Source of the DNA: Bordetella petrii
Lineage (GTDB): Bacteria > Pseudomonadota > Gammaproteobacteria > Burkholderiales > Burkholderiaceae_B
Length of the DNA: 64,000 bases
Assembly (NCBI RefSeq): GCF_000067205.1
Contig: NC_010170.1
Location: 1,240,001-1,304,000 of the forward strand
Direction: 5' to 3'
Within the stretch, counting starts at the first letter, position 1; each line of letters begins with the position of its first letter. A program made the position numbers and the translations under genes. A model generated the notes under the pieces. It searched no databases and was not told where the DNA came from. It saw nothing but the letters and a program-made list of their open reading frames with translations. This document shows, in pieces, positions 51,257-59,672 of this stretch.

Positions 51257-52246
51257 TTATTGCGCCTTGATGCCGGATTCCTCGACCAGCTTGGTCCACT
51301 TGGGTATTTCCGACTGAATAAAGTCTCCGAATTCCGCCGGCGTGTTGGCATTGGCAGGGATGCCTCCCATCGATTCGACGGTGTTTCGGAAGTCCGGCAT
51401 CTGCAGAATGTCGACGATAACGCTGTTCAGCTTGTCCACAATCGGCGTGGGGGTTCCGGCGGGGACGGCAATACCGTACCACGCCGTCAAATCGTAGCCG
51501 GGCAGTCCCATCTCGGCCATGGTGGGGATATCTTTTACGATGGGTACCCGGCGCTTGGAGGTCACGGCCAGTCCTTTCAGCAAGCCCGGGTCGATATAGC
51601 GCTTGGTTGCGAAAACGCTTCCGAACACGATGGGAATTTGTCCGCCGACCGCATCGGGCATGGATCCTCCATCGCCCTTGTAAGGAATATGCGTCATCTT
51701 GACGCCGGCCATCGTTGAGAACAACGCGCCGGAAAAATGGGAGCTGGTTGCCGTACCGCCCGATCCATAGCTGTATTTGCCAGGATTCTTCTTGAGCAAT
51801 GCGATCAAGGACGGGACATCGTTGGCGGGAACGCTCGGGTGCACGGCGAGGATATTGGGCAGCAGCGAGACGAGCGCGACAGGCGAGAGCTCCTTCTGCG
51901 GGTCGTAGGAGGTGTCTTCGAAAATCAGCTTGTTGACAGTCAGAGGGCCGTTCGTTGCCACGACGATGGTGTAGCCGTCGGGCGTGGATTTCGCCGCCAT
52001 CGCCGTGCCGATGTTTCCTCCCGCGCCGGGTTTGTTTTCGACGATGACCTTTTCGCCCAGTTTCTGGGACATCTTGTCCGCCAAGGCCCGGGCCAGCGCA
52101 TCCGTCGGGCCGCCCGCCGCAAAGGGAACGATCAGGCGAACGGGTTTGCCGGGATAATCGCCCGCGGCTTGCGAGGCGGGGATGGGCAACAGCACCCCCG
52201 CCACTGTCAGCAGGTTGGCAAGTGTCCTTGTCAATGAAATCGTCAT
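51257..52246 (-). CDS. Bug-type tripartite tricarboxylate transporter receptor (TctC family)
   Basis: 329 residues from the ATG at 52246 (MTISLTRTLANLLTVAGVLLP), preceded by GAGGAGACACG; the long upstream reading has no coding character. The signal peptide ends near PASQAAG; DYPGKPVRLIVPFAAGGPTDALAR and VENKPGAGGNIGTAMAAKSTPDGYT (with Ser) and HIPYKGDGGSMPDAVGGQ are typical. It is divergent from the sigma-54 activator gene at 52634 and has its own sigma-54 promoter, so it is probably a direct target and may take part in substrate sensing as well as uptake. Confidence 0.9.
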   Translation of the reverse strand: MTISLTRTLANLLTVAGVLLPIPASQAAGDYPGKPVRLIVPFAAGGPTDALARALADKMSQKLGEKVIVENKPGAGGNIGTAMAAKSTPDGYTIVVATNGPLTVNKLIFEDTSYDPQKELSPVALVSLLPNILAVHPSVPANDVPSLIALLKKNPGKYSYGSGGTATSSHFSGALFSTMAGVKMTHIPYKGDGGSMPDAVGGQIPIVFGSVFATKRYIDPGLLKGLAVTSKRRVPIVKDIPTMAEMGLPGYDLTAWYGIAVPAGTPTPIVDKLNSVIVDILQMPDFRNTVESMGGIPANANTPAEFGDFIQSEIPKWTKLVEESGIKAQ

Positions 52247-52363
52247 GTCGTGTCTCCTCAAAGCGGGCTGTCGCTCATGGTCTCGAGACGGCATTGGGCG
52301 CCCGTTATTTGTTTTGGAATGAAACGTTTCCCGTGGATGCGCGGTGGCGCTCGGAGCACTCCA

Positions 52364-52379
52364 CGCAAACTTCATGCCA
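52364..52379 (-). promoter_or_regulatory. Sigma-54 promoter for the Bug receptor at 51257-52246
   Basis: On the minus strand TGGCATGAAGTTTGCG matches the consensus with two deviations (T for C, final G for W); the invariant GG and GC are correctly spaced. It lies 117 bp upstream of the receptor start. Confidence 0.65.
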
Positions 52380-52470
52380 AGGTGCCTCGGCAGCGGCGGT
52401 TTGACAGGAGAGCGGGGTTTGCCGGGGTCTTGGGCCCGCAGGGGAAATCCGGTTACGGGCGAACGTGATC

Positions 52471-52517
52471 TGTCTTGGTCCCGAACAATTTGCCGTGTGA
52501 TGTCTTTGATAAAGGCA
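52471..52517 (-). promoter_or_regulatory. Activator-site candidates (UAS) in the divergent activator/Bug promoter
   Basis: TGTCTTGGTCCCGAACA (52471-52487) and TGTCTTTGATAAAGGCA (52501-52517) fit the TGTCTn-N5-nnnnCA pattern. They lie 91-138 bp upstream of the minus-strand -24 box and 116 bp or more before the activator gene, a position that would also allow autoregulation. Confidence 0.55.
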
Positions 52518-52633
52518 ATGTGAGCCGAATGAGCGGTGTGCCGTCCGAAGTCAAAGAACAATGAAGAGGCTGGCGTTGCGGCCGAATGCTATGTATCGTT
52601 GGCAGACATTACAAAAAAAGCATTGGAGACGAC

Positions 52634-54274
52634 ATGGCTGGTGACCACGCGGATACCCTTGGTCTGCTGATTGTGGACAGAAGAGGGGTGGCAATACTCG
52701 CAACCGGCTGCGCAGAAAGTCCGGCGATCTGCGATGCGTTGTTGCGCGACCTGGACGAAAAGCGGGCTCAAGGAGGAGGAGTCATCGCACTCGAGGCCGG
52801 GATGGACGCCATTGCCGTTTATCGCGCCTTCGGCGACATTCTCGCTTTCTTTGTGCAGCCCACGCGCAAGTCGTCGACGCTCTTCAATTTGGTGGCGACG
52901 GTGGATTTCGCCGACGCGATTCTGGACTATTTTCTGGAGAGCCCTTATTTCTCCATGGTGGTCGTGGACGATGAGGCGCGGGTGAAATTCATTCCGCCGG
53001 TCCATGAGAAATTTTTCGGAATAGAGAAGGGCGGCGCGATCGGCAAGCATGTCACGGAGGTCATCGAAAATACAGAACTGCATGAGATAGTCCGCTCGGG
53101 AAAAGCCGAGATCGGCAAGCTGCAGAAAATGGGCGATGTGACGAGAGTGGTCGCCCGCATACCGATCGTAAAAAACGGAAAGATCGCGGGCGCCATCGGG
53201 CGGGTGATGTTCAAGGGGCCGGAAACGCTGCAAAGCCTTTCGCAGGAGGTGACAAGCCTTCGCTCCGAACTCGCTTTCTATCGCCGAGAATACTCGGGAG
53301 CGCATCCCTATCCGAACGAGCTGCAGCAAATCGTCGGCGATAGCGATGCGATACGGCAGTTGAAGTCGGACATCGTCAAGGTCGCGCCGTTGAACGTGCC
53401 CGTGTTGATCATCGGCGAAAGCGGAACCGGCAAGGAATTGGCGGCGCGTGCGATCCACGAGCTCAGCCCGCGCAGCAAGAAACGCATGGTCTTCGTCAAT
53501 GCGGCCGCATTGCCGACCAGCCTGGTGGAAAGCGAGCTGTTCGGCTACGAAGGAGGCGCCTTCACCGGGGCGGGGAAAGCCGGGCGCAAGGGTAAATTCG
53601 AAATGGCGGATAGCGGTTCATTGTTCTTTGACGAGATCGGCGACATGCCGATCGAAATCCAGGTCAAGCTGCTTCGTATTTTGCAAGATGGCGTGTATGA
53701 GCGGCTTGGCGGCAATCAGGTGGGCCATTCCGATTTCCGCCTCATCTGCGCCAGCAACAGGAACTTCCAATCGATGATCAGAGACGGGCAGTTCCGGCTG
53801 GATCTGTACTATCGGATCAGCGGCGTCACGATACGCATGCCGAGCCTGCGCGAGAGGCTGGATGATATTCCCGTCCTGGTGCAAAGCATTCTGGTTTCGT
53901 TCGCCGACAGGCATCGGGCATCGGTCAAGCTCGTGTCGCCTCGCGTCTATGATTTTCTGCGCGAACAACCCTGGCCGGGAAATGTCAGGCAGCTGCTGCA
54001 CGAAGTCGAAAAGGCCGCGATATTCTGCGATGGCCCGGAAATATCCATTGAGAACTTCAGGTTGACTACCAAGATTCCCGCCCCCGGTACGGCGGAAATC
54101 CGTCCATGGGAAGAACAGCAGACCATCCCGGCTGCCATCGAGTCGCTCGAAAGAAACATGGTCAAGGAAGCCTTGCTGCGTCACCGGGGCAACAAAAAGA
54201 AGGCGGCCGAAGAGTTGGGCATATCGCGGGCCTATCTGTATAAAAAACTGGCCACGGGATCCGACCTGGAATAG
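52634..54274 (+). CDS. Sigma-54-dependent transcriptional activator (PAS-AAA-Fis), paralogue 1
   Basis: 546 residues from the ATG at 52634, with TTGGAG upstream. The N-terminal ~90 residues are a family-specific region of unknown function. A PAS-like domain spans about 100-195 (SPYFSMVVVDDEARVKFIPPVHEKFFGI). The AAA+ domain (~230-465) has Walker A GESGTGKE (261-268), an intact GAFTGA loop for sigma-54 contact (308-313) and Walker B SLFFDEIGD. The Fis-type helix-turn-helix is at the C-terminus (GNKKKAAEELGISRAYLYKKL). It opens sigma-54 promoters, probably when a pathway metabolite binds the PAS region. There is no response-regulator receiver domain. It lies amid seven candidate sigma-54 promoters. 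Confidence 0.95.
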   Translation: MAGDHADTLGLLIVDRRGVAILATGCAESPAICDALLRDLDEKRAQGGGVIALEAGMDAIAVYRAFGDILAFFVQPTRKSSTLFNLVATVDFADAILDYFLESPYFSMVVVDDEARVKFIPPVHEKFFGIEKGGAIGKHVTEVIENTELHEIVRSGKAEIGKLQKMGDVTRVVARIPIVKNGKIAGAIGRVMFKGPETLQSLSQEVTSLRSELAFYRREYSGAHPYPNELQQIVGDSDAIRQLKSDIVKVAPLNVPVLIIGESGTGKELAARAIHELSPRSKKRMVFVNAAALPTSLVESELFGYEGGAFTGAGKAGRKGKFEMADSGSLFFDEIGDMPIEIQVKLLRILQDGVYERLGGNQVGHSDFRLICASNRNFQSMIRDGQFRLDLYYRISGVTIRMPSLRERLDDIPVLVQSILVSFADRHRASVKLVSPRVYDFLREQPWPGNVRQLLHEVEKAAIFCDGPEISIENFRLTTKIPAPGTAEIRPWEEQQTIPAAIESLERNMVKEALLRHRGNKKKAAEELGISRAYLYKKLATGSDLE

Positions 54275-54283
54275 ATCCGTGGC
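54251..54283 (+). terminator. Hairpin at the end of the activator gene
   Basis: GCCACGGGATC ... GATCCGTGGC pairs with one bulged base around the stop codon of the activator gene. There is no clear U tract, so this is only a moderate terminator candidate. Confidence 0.45.
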
Positions 54284-54334
54284 CCGCCGTGCCGCGCATA
54301 GATAGGTTCAGCGGGGCGGCGCATGATCGACCGG

Positions 54335-54372
54335 TGCGTGTATCGCGGACACATATGTGCTCGATACAGACG
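54335..54372 (+). promoter_or_regulatory. Activator-site candidates (UAS) upstream of the thioesterase promoter
   Basis: TGCGTGTATCGCGGACA (54335-54351) and TGTGCTCGATACAGACG (54356-54372) flank the palindrome CACATATGTG. They are weaker matches to the shared 17-bp pattern but have the CGGACA half-site also seen at 56397 and 58273. They lie 50-88 bp upstream of the -24 box. Confidence 0.4.
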
Positions 54373-54422
54373 TTTGACGCGGCCCGGAGTGCCTTTTCCG
54401 GACGGAAAGCGTCTCCGGGGCG

Positions 54423-54438
54423 TGGCATGGAATTTGCA
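54423..54438 (+). promoter_or_regulatory. Sigma-54 promoter for the thioesterase gene
   Basis: TGGCATGGAATTTGCA matches TGGCACGNNNNTTGCW except for one T for C. The thioesterase ATG is 71 bp downstream. This gene-free interval (54275-54508) otherwise holds only the UAS candidates. Confidence 0.75.
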
Positions 54439-54508
54439 TGGTTATTTTGGGATTATCCGCCTTGGCGCATGTGCCAAAGGCTGAGCAGACTCATCAAGGA
54501 GAGGCAGC

Positions 54509-54973
54509 ATGACGCAGGAGCATCGAGGGATCGAGGGTATTGAGAACGAGGCGAACGAAGACAGGCCTCATTTCGGCGCCATCCTGGGGTTTGTCCACGA
54601 ACAGGCGCCGGAAGGCCAGGCGGTGATCGAACTTGTCGTGCGGCCCGAGCACTGCAACCGGCGAGGCGTGATTCATGGCGGCGTGCTGATGTCTTTGATC
54701 GATGCCGCCGGACTGTGGGCGGGCGTGGAAAAAAACGAGGGATTGCCGAGCGCGGCAACGGTGGGCTTGAATTGCAGCTTTTTGCGGGGAGCGAAACTGG
54801 GCGCTACCACGTCGTTGCGCGCGGAGGCGGCCGTGACCAGGCGAGGGCGATCCATTCACTTCGCGTCGGTTTCGGTCTATAGCCTGCCGGAGAATAACCT
54901 GGTCGCGACCGGGCAGGGTATTTATAGCTGGAGTGCTTCCCCCAAACCCGACACCAGCGCGACCACGCAGTGA
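54509..54973 (+). CDS. PaaI-type hot-dog acyl-CoA thioesterase
   Basis: 154 residues from the ATG at 54509, preceded by AAGGAGAGG. The single hot-dog fold has the PaaI/HGG motif NRRGVIHGGVLMSLIDAAGLWAG with the catalytic Asp, and SFLRGAKLGATTSLRAEAAVTRRGRS for the CoA side. It hydrolyses acyl-CoA, probably to release CoA from stalled or dead-end intermediates of the cluster, as PaaI does in phenylacetate degradation. It is a single-gene unit with its own sigma-54 promoter, convergent with the ABC receptor gene 14 bp away. Confidence 0.88.
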   Translation: MTQEHRGIEGIENEANEDRPHFGAILGFVHEQAPEGQAVIELVVRPEHCNRRGVIHGGVLMSLIDAAGLWAGVEKNEGLPSAATVGLNCSFLRGAKLGATTSLRAEAAVTRRGRSIHFASVSVYSLPENNLVATGQGIYSWSASPKPDTSATTQ

Positions 54974-54987
54974 AGGAAGGCGGCTTG

Positions 54988-56208
54988 CTACTTTTTGCCC
55001 TGTTCCGTCACTAAAGGGCACTCGCTTTTACTCAGCGGGCGATAGGCTTCGTCGCCGGGGATCGTGTCCAGGATCTTCAGAAGATCCCAGTCTCCTTTGG
55101 ATTCGGCCGGTTTCTTGGCTTGTGCCAGGTACATGTCGTAGACCATGCGGCCATCGGGCCGGATCTTGCCGTTCTTGGCGTAGAAATCATTGATGGGCGT
55201 CTCTTTCATTTTGGCGGCTACCGCGTCGGCGTCGTCGGAGCCGACAGCCTGCACGGCATTCAGATAATGCAGCGTGGCAGAGTAGGCGCCGGCCTGTACC
55301 ATCGAGGGCATGGCTTTCTGCCGCTCGAAATAGCGCTGCGACCATTTACGGGTTTCGTCATTGCGATCCCAGTAGAACCCCGTGGTGAACTGCAGCCCTT
55401 GCGCCGCCTGCAGGCCCATGCCCTTGATGTCGTGCAAGAACACCAGCAGCGTGGCAAGCGCCTGTCCGCCTTGGGTGATGCCGAATTCGGAGGCCTGCCG
55501 CACGGAGTTCTGCGTGTCGGTCCCCGCATTGGCCAGGCCTATGACTTTGGCTCGGGATGCCTGGGCCTGCAGCAAGTAGGACGAGAAATCCGGGCTGGAT
55601 AACGGCGCGCGCACCTGGCCGAGTACTTTGCCGCCGTTCTCTTCAATCACGGCCCTGGTGTCGCGTTCCAGCGAATGCCCGAACGCATAGTCGGCGGTGA
55701 TGAAGAACCAGGTGTTTCCGCCGGCACGAGTGACGGCCCGTCCGGTGCCGTGCGCCAGGGCATAGGTGTCATAGACATAATGCACGCCATAGGGCGAGCA
55801 TGATTTGCCGGTCAAATTGGAAGAGGCCGACCCGGCGAAGATCGTGATTTTCTTCTTTTCCTGGCCCAGGGCTTGCAAGGCCAGCGCGGAAGCGGAATCA
55901 GTGGATTCGATGATGGCGCTGACGTTCTCGCGGTCATACCATTCGCGCGCCCGGGTGGCGGTGATGTCGACCTTGTTCTGATAGTCTGCCGACAAGATCT
56001 CGATGGGCCTGCCGAGGACTTTACCGCCGAAATCTTCTACTGCCATTTTCACCGCGGTCACCATGCCGGGACCGCCATGCGCGGAATAGACGCCGGTCAT
56101 GTCGACAATGGCCCCCAGGCGGAATGGCCGGCTATCCTGCGAATAAGCGGTTGCTGCGACCAGCATGCTGCCTGTCAGCGCCATCAGGCGCGAAATTCCA
56201 TTCTTCAC
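54988..56208 (-). CDS. Orphan branched-chain-type ABC transporter substrate-binding protein
   Basis: 406 residues. The signal peptide ends near LVAATAYSQ; the mature part starts DSRPFRLGAIVDMTGVYSAHGGPG, a type I periplasmic-binding fold (PIEILSADYQNKVDI, FFITADYAFGHSLERDTRAVIEENGGKVLGQVRAPL). It belongs to the LivK-like group that often binds aromatic or hydrophobic acids. No permease or ATPase genes accompany it, so it must use a system encoded elsewhere or act in sensing. A sigma-54 promoter and an activator site lie upstream, placing it in the same regulon. Confidence 0.9.
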   Translation of the reverse strand: MKNGISRLMALTGSMLVAATAYSQDSRPFRLGAIVDMTGVYSAHGGPGMVTAVKMAVEDFGGKVLGRPIEILSADYQNKVDITATRAREWYDRENVSAIIESTDSASALALQALGQEKKKITIFAGSASSNLTGKSCSPYGVHYVYDTYALAHGTGRAVTRAGGNTWFFITADYAFGHSLERDTRAVIEENGGKVLGQVRAPLSSPDFSSYLLQAQASRAKVIGLANAGTDTQNSVRQASEFGITQGGQALATLLVFLHDIKGMGLQAAQGLQFTTGFYWDRNDETRKWSQRYFERQKAMPSMVQAGAYSATLHYLNAVQAVGSDDADAVAAKMKETPINDFYAKNGKIRPDGRMVYDMYLAQAKKPAESKGDWDLLKILDTIPGDEAYRPLSKSECPLVTEQGKK

Positions 56209-56306
56209 GACGTTGTCTCCTTATCATGAGGCTGTTTTTGTATGCGCGGTACTGCGGCACTGGGGCCGTTGCCGGATATCCTGGTGGAATATCCCTGGAT
56301 TGCATA

Positions 56307-56322
56307 CGCAACTTTCGTGCCA
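56307..56322 (-). promoter_or_regulatory. Sigma-54 promoter for the orphan ABC receptor
   Basis: On the minus strand TGGCACGAAAGTTGCG matches the consensus except for the last base. It is 98 bp upstream of the receptor ATG at 56208. Confidence 0.75.
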
Positions 56323-56385
56323 ATTCATGAGAGGCGCCGTTGCCGCCGGGCGAGGCGTCGGGCGGCGCTTTTTCTGTATGCGGAG

Positions 56386-56402
56386 TGTCTTTTGATCGGA
56401 CA
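56386..56402 (-). promoter_or_regulatory. Activator-site candidate (UAS) for the sigma-54 promoter at 56307
   Basis: TGTCTTTTGATCGGACA fits the shared pattern TGTCTY-N5-nRRACA and lies 63 bp upstream of the -24 box. It overlaps a 14-bp string, TCGGACACTTTACC, that recurs exactly beside the other end of the activator gene (58272-58285). Confidence 0.55.
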
Positions 56403-56531
56403 CTTTACCGGATACGGAAACACAGTCGAGGACGGGGAAGGTTGGGTTCGCGTGCAAGCCCGGATCCGGACGGCGGCGCCGCCGCACGGTCGAGGCCGCG
56501 GGCCGGTTCGGGGTTATCCGCGCCGGCAAGC

Positions 56532-58241
56532 CTACAACGTGGAAGAGTCTGTTTCGGACAGTATCTTGTACAGGTGGGAGCGAGAGATGCCGAGATATTC
56601 CGCGGCTTTTTTCTTGTTGCCCTCGAACCGCTGCAGCGCTTCGCGGATCATGCCCAGTTCGATGCGGGACTTCGCCTGGTGTACGCTGGGCAGCTTGCCT
56701 GGCGACAAGCTGTCGTCCGGCATGTTCATTTCTCGCAATGTGCCGGTGATGCCTTGGATGCCCGGTCCCGAATCGACTTCCAGGGGGACTTCGCAGTCTT
56801 CGCAGGAAATTTCGTCCTGTTCCGAAAAGATCGCGGCGCGCTCGACTGTGTGTTGCAGTTGGCGCACATTGCCGGGCCATGGCAGCGATTGCAGATAGGC
56901 CATGACGCCCGGTCCGAAATGCTTGCCCTGCACGTTGTGGCGCTGCATGAATCGTTCCAGAAACGTATGGGCCAGCAAGGGCACGTCTTCCAGCCGTTCC
57001 CGCAAGGGCGGAACCCGGATCGTGACGGCACTGATGCGATAGAAAAGATCCAGCCGGAAGTCGCCGGTGGCCAGCATGCGCTGGAAATCGCGATTGGTGG
57101 CGGATATCAGGCGGAAATCGGAGTGGCGTTGCGCGGCGCTGCCGACGCGCTGAAAAGTGCCGTCCTGAAGCGTGCGCAGAACCTTGACCTGTATATCGAG
57201 CGGCATGTCGCCGATTTCGTCCAGAAACAGGGTGGTCTGGTCCGCCTGTTCGAATTTTCCTGTCCGGCCGCGCTTTTCCGCGCCGGTGAAGGCGCCGCCT
57301 TCATAGCCGAACAACTCGGCTTCCACCAGATTGCCCGGGATGGCGGCCGCATTGACCAGGACCATGTCCCTGGCCGCACGGGGGCTGAGTTGGTGGATCG
57401 CATGCGCAACCAGATCCTTGCCCACGCCGCTTTCGCCGACCAGCAAGACGGAAACGTCGAGCCGCGCAATTTTCTTGATGCGCTCTTTCAATTTACGGAT
57501 GGCGTCGCTTTCACCGACAATGAATTCCATTCCCTGCATGTTGCCGGACAGGCGCGGCAAGGAGCGTTGATAGAAACTGATCTCTTGCTGCAGCCGCTTG
57601 ATTTCGTCCCCCATGGCTTGCACTGCGGCGGGGCTCTTGAACATGACCTGGCCGATGGCCCCGACAATGCGGCCTTCGGGATTGACGATGGGGGTGCGGC
57701 TGACCACCCGGCTGGTGCCGCGCATTTTCTGGATCTGTCCGATTTCTGTCTTGCCGGTGCGCAGCACCGCGGCGAGCCGGCTGTTTTCGATGACGGTGGT
57801 GACTTCGGCTCCCGTGGCCTGTCCGCGCTCGACGCCGAAGAATTTTTCGTGGATCGGGCTCATGTAGCGGATACGCGCCTGGTCGTCGACCACCGTAATG
57901 GCCTCGTATGGGTTGGTCACGAAGTGGCGCAGGATGTCCGCCGAGAAATCCACGCTGCTGACGAATTCGTACAGCGGATCCCCGCTGTCGTGGCGGTGCA
58001 GGACAAAGCAGGCCGTGCCCGCCGAGGCGAAGGAAACCACCGTCATGGGTTCGCTCGTGTCCTCGAGGGTGAACATGGCGGACAGCGGCCGTGTGGCGCG
58101 TTTTTCCCACAAGGCGCGAAGCTTTCCCTGTATGTGGGTGTCCAGGCCTGTTCCCGAGGCAAAGACGATGGTTCCTTCGGAGTCGATCACCAGCACACCG
58201 CTGCGGGTGTCCTGGGCTTGTCTGCCTTTTGTCATGTACAT
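56532..58241 (-). CDS. Sigma-54-dependent transcriptional activator (PAS-AAA-Fis), paralogue 2
   Basis: 569 residues from the ATG at 58241; an ATG at 58235 and a TTG at 58268 are alternatives and none has a strong ribosome site. The layout equals that of paralogue 1: unique N-terminus (1-105), PAS-like region (~108-205, PYEAITVVDDQARIRYMSPIHEKFFGV), AAA+ with Walker A GESGVGKD (269-276), intact GAFTGA (316-321), Walker B TLFLDEIGD, and Fis helix-turn-helix GNKKKAAEYLGISRSHLYKIL. The recognition helices of the two paralogues are nearly the same, so they may share DNA sites while sensing different ligands. It is divergent from the CoA-transferase operon at 58376. Confidence 0.95.
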   Translation of the reverse strand: MYMTKGRQAQDTRSGVLVIDSEGTIVFASGTGLDTHIQGKLRALWEKRATRPLSAMFTLEDTSEPMTVVSFASAGTACFVLHRHDSGDPLYEFVSSVDFSADILRHFVTNPYEAITVVDDQARIRYMSPIHEKFFGVERGQATGAEVTTVIENSRLAAVLRTGKTEIGQIQKMRGTSRVVSRTPIVNPEGRIVGAIGQVMFKSPAAVQAMGDEIKRLQQEISFYQRSLPRLSGNMQGMEFIVGESDAIRKLKERIKKIARLDVSVLLVGESGVGKDLVAHAIHQLSPRAARDMVLVNAAAIPGNLVEAELFGYEGGAFTGAEKRGRTGKFEQADQTTLFLDEIGDMPLDIQVKVLRTLQDGTFQRVGSAAQRHSDFRLISATNRDFQRMLATGDFRLDLFYRISAVTIRVPPLRERLEDVPLLAHTFLERFMQRHNVQGKHFGPGVMAYLQSLPWPGNVRQLQHTVERAAIFSEQDEISCEDCEVPLEVDSGPGIQGITGTLREMNMPDDSLSPGKLPSVHQAKSRIELGMIREALQRFEGNKKKAAEYLGISRSHLYKILSETDSSTL

Positions 58242-58278
58242 GTATTCGTTCAACACACGAATGGACAATTTTCGGACA
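58241..58278 (+). promoter_or_regulatory. Activator-site candidates (UAS) upstream of the 58376 operon
   Basis: TGTATTCGTTCAACACA (58241-58257) and TGGACAATTTTCGGACA (58262-58278) start 21 bp apart; the second has the CGGACA half-site but a poor left half. They end 41 bp or more before the -24 box and overlap the start of the divergent activator gene, so autoregulation is possible. Confidence 0.4.
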
Positions 58279-58319
58279 CTTTACCACTGCTGCCGGGCGT
58301 GCCGAGAAGGAAAATCACC

Positions 58320-58335
58320 TGGCACGAATCGTGCT
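58320..58335 (+). promoter_or_regulatory. Sigma-54 promoter of the 58376-64000 operon
   Basis: TGGCACGAATCGTGCT has the complete TGGCACG block and the GC of the -12 element, with one deviation (GTGC for TTGC). The CoA-transferase ATG is 41 bp downstream. Confidence 0.75.
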
Positions 58336-58375
58336 TGATATCCGGACGGAGTCTTTAACCAACCGCCAGGGCAGG

Positions 58376-59632
58376 ATGACAAGCATGCAGAAAGAGACAG
58401 GCGACCCGCCGTTCGCCGAGTTACCGAAGATAGAAGAAAAGAAGGGACACCTCCTGCTGGAGGGGATGTGTGTCGTGGATCTGAGCACGTCGATCGCGGG
58501 CCCGTATGGCACCCAGTTGCTTGCCGACCTGGGAGCGACGGTGATCAAGATCGAGAAGCCGGGAATGGGAGACGATGCCCGGAATTGGGGGCCTCCTTTC
58601 ATCAATGGCGAATCCCCGTGGTTTCTCAGCGTCAACCGGAACAAGCACAGCCTGATGCTCGACCTTGCCCGGCAGGCGGGCCTGGAAGTGCTGGAGAAGC
58701 TGCTGGCGCAGGCCGACGCGCTGGTCGTCAACATGAACGATCAGGTGCAGAAAAAACTGGGTATCGACTATGAACGGCTGGCGCCGAAATTTCCCCGCCT
58801 GATTCATGCCTCGCTGACCGGTTTCGGACTGCGGGGACAGCGTTGCCACTTGCCATGCTATGACCTGATTGCCGAAGGTTATTCGGGCGTCATGGATTTG
58901 ACGGGAGAAGCGCAGAACGATCCTCAGAAGGTCGGAACGCCGGCCGCCGACCTGCTGGCGGGCCAGGACGTTGCCATGGCCGTATTGGCGGCGTACGTCG
59001 CCCGCCAGCGGACCGGACGCGGGGCGCAGATCGACGTATCCATGCAGGCCAGCATGACGCGCTTCATGACCCCGCGCCTGACGTCATACCTGAGTTCGGG
59101 CGAATTGCCCCGGCGTTCCGGAGGCAAGGACTCCGTCATTGCCATCTACCAGGTATTCGATACGGCCGATCGGCAGATCGCGCTCGGCCTGGGCAACGAT
59201 GCGATCTGGCGCCGCTTCTGGGTGGCTGTCGGGACGCCGGAAGTCGGAGAAAATCCGCGCTACGCATCCAACGCCGATCGTCGTGCGCACCGGGACGAAA
59301 TCGTGGAAAAGATCGCCGGAATATTGTGTTCCAGGCCCAGGGACGAATGGCTCGAGCTGCTGGGTGAAAACAGGATACCGGCCGGCCCTATCAACCGGCT
59401 CGACGAAGTGGCCAGGGATGAGGACTTGCTGGATCAACGCTTTCTGTATCAGGCGCAGGCGGCGGGCGGCCTGATCCCGCAGGTCGGCCTGGGCATTGCC
59501 ATCGATGGCCAGACTGCTGTACACCGGAAGCCGCCGCCGGTATTGGGGGAAGACACTGACATGATTTTGAGCGGGATGCTGAATCTGTCTCCCGACGACA
59601 TCAATAAATTAAAGGACGCGGGGGCGGTGTGA
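58376..59632 (+). CDS. Class III CoA-transferase (CaiB/BaiF family)
   Basis: 418 residues from the ATG at 58376; an ATG at 58385 is similar in merit. After a 28-residue leader, LLLEGMCVVDLSTSIAGPYGTQLLADLGATVIKIEKPG is the CoA-binding start, then NKHSLMLDLARQAGLEVLEKL. The catalytic Asp is in CYDLIAEGYSGVMDLTGE. It is the first gene of the last sigma-54-driven operon, followed 37 bp later by an AMP-forming acyl-CoA ligase, so the substrate could be activated by either CoA transfer or ATP. Confidence 0.92.
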   Translation: MTSMQKETGDPPFAELPKIEEKKGHLLLEGMCVVDLSTSIAGPYGTQLLADLGATVIKIEKPGMGDDARNWGPPFINGESPWFLSVNRNKHSLMLDLARQAGLEVLEKLLAQADALVVNMNDQVQKKLGIDYERLAPKFPRLIHASLTGFGLRGQRCHLPCYDLIAEGYSGVMDLTGEAQNDPQKVGTPAADLLAGQDVAMAVLAAYVARQRTGRGAQIDVSMQASMTRFMTPRLTSYLSSGELPRRSGGKDSVIAIYQVFDTADRQIALGLGNDAIWRRFWVAVGTPEVGENPRYASNADRRAHRDEIVEKIAGILCSRPRDEWLELLGENRIPAGPINRLDEVARDEDLLDQRFLYQAQAAGGLIPQVGLGIAIDGQTAVHRKPPPVLGEDTDMILSGMLNLSPDDINKLKDAGAV

Positions 59633-59672
59633 CTCTCGCAAGGCGATTGAATCCTATCCACGGAGGCGTGTG

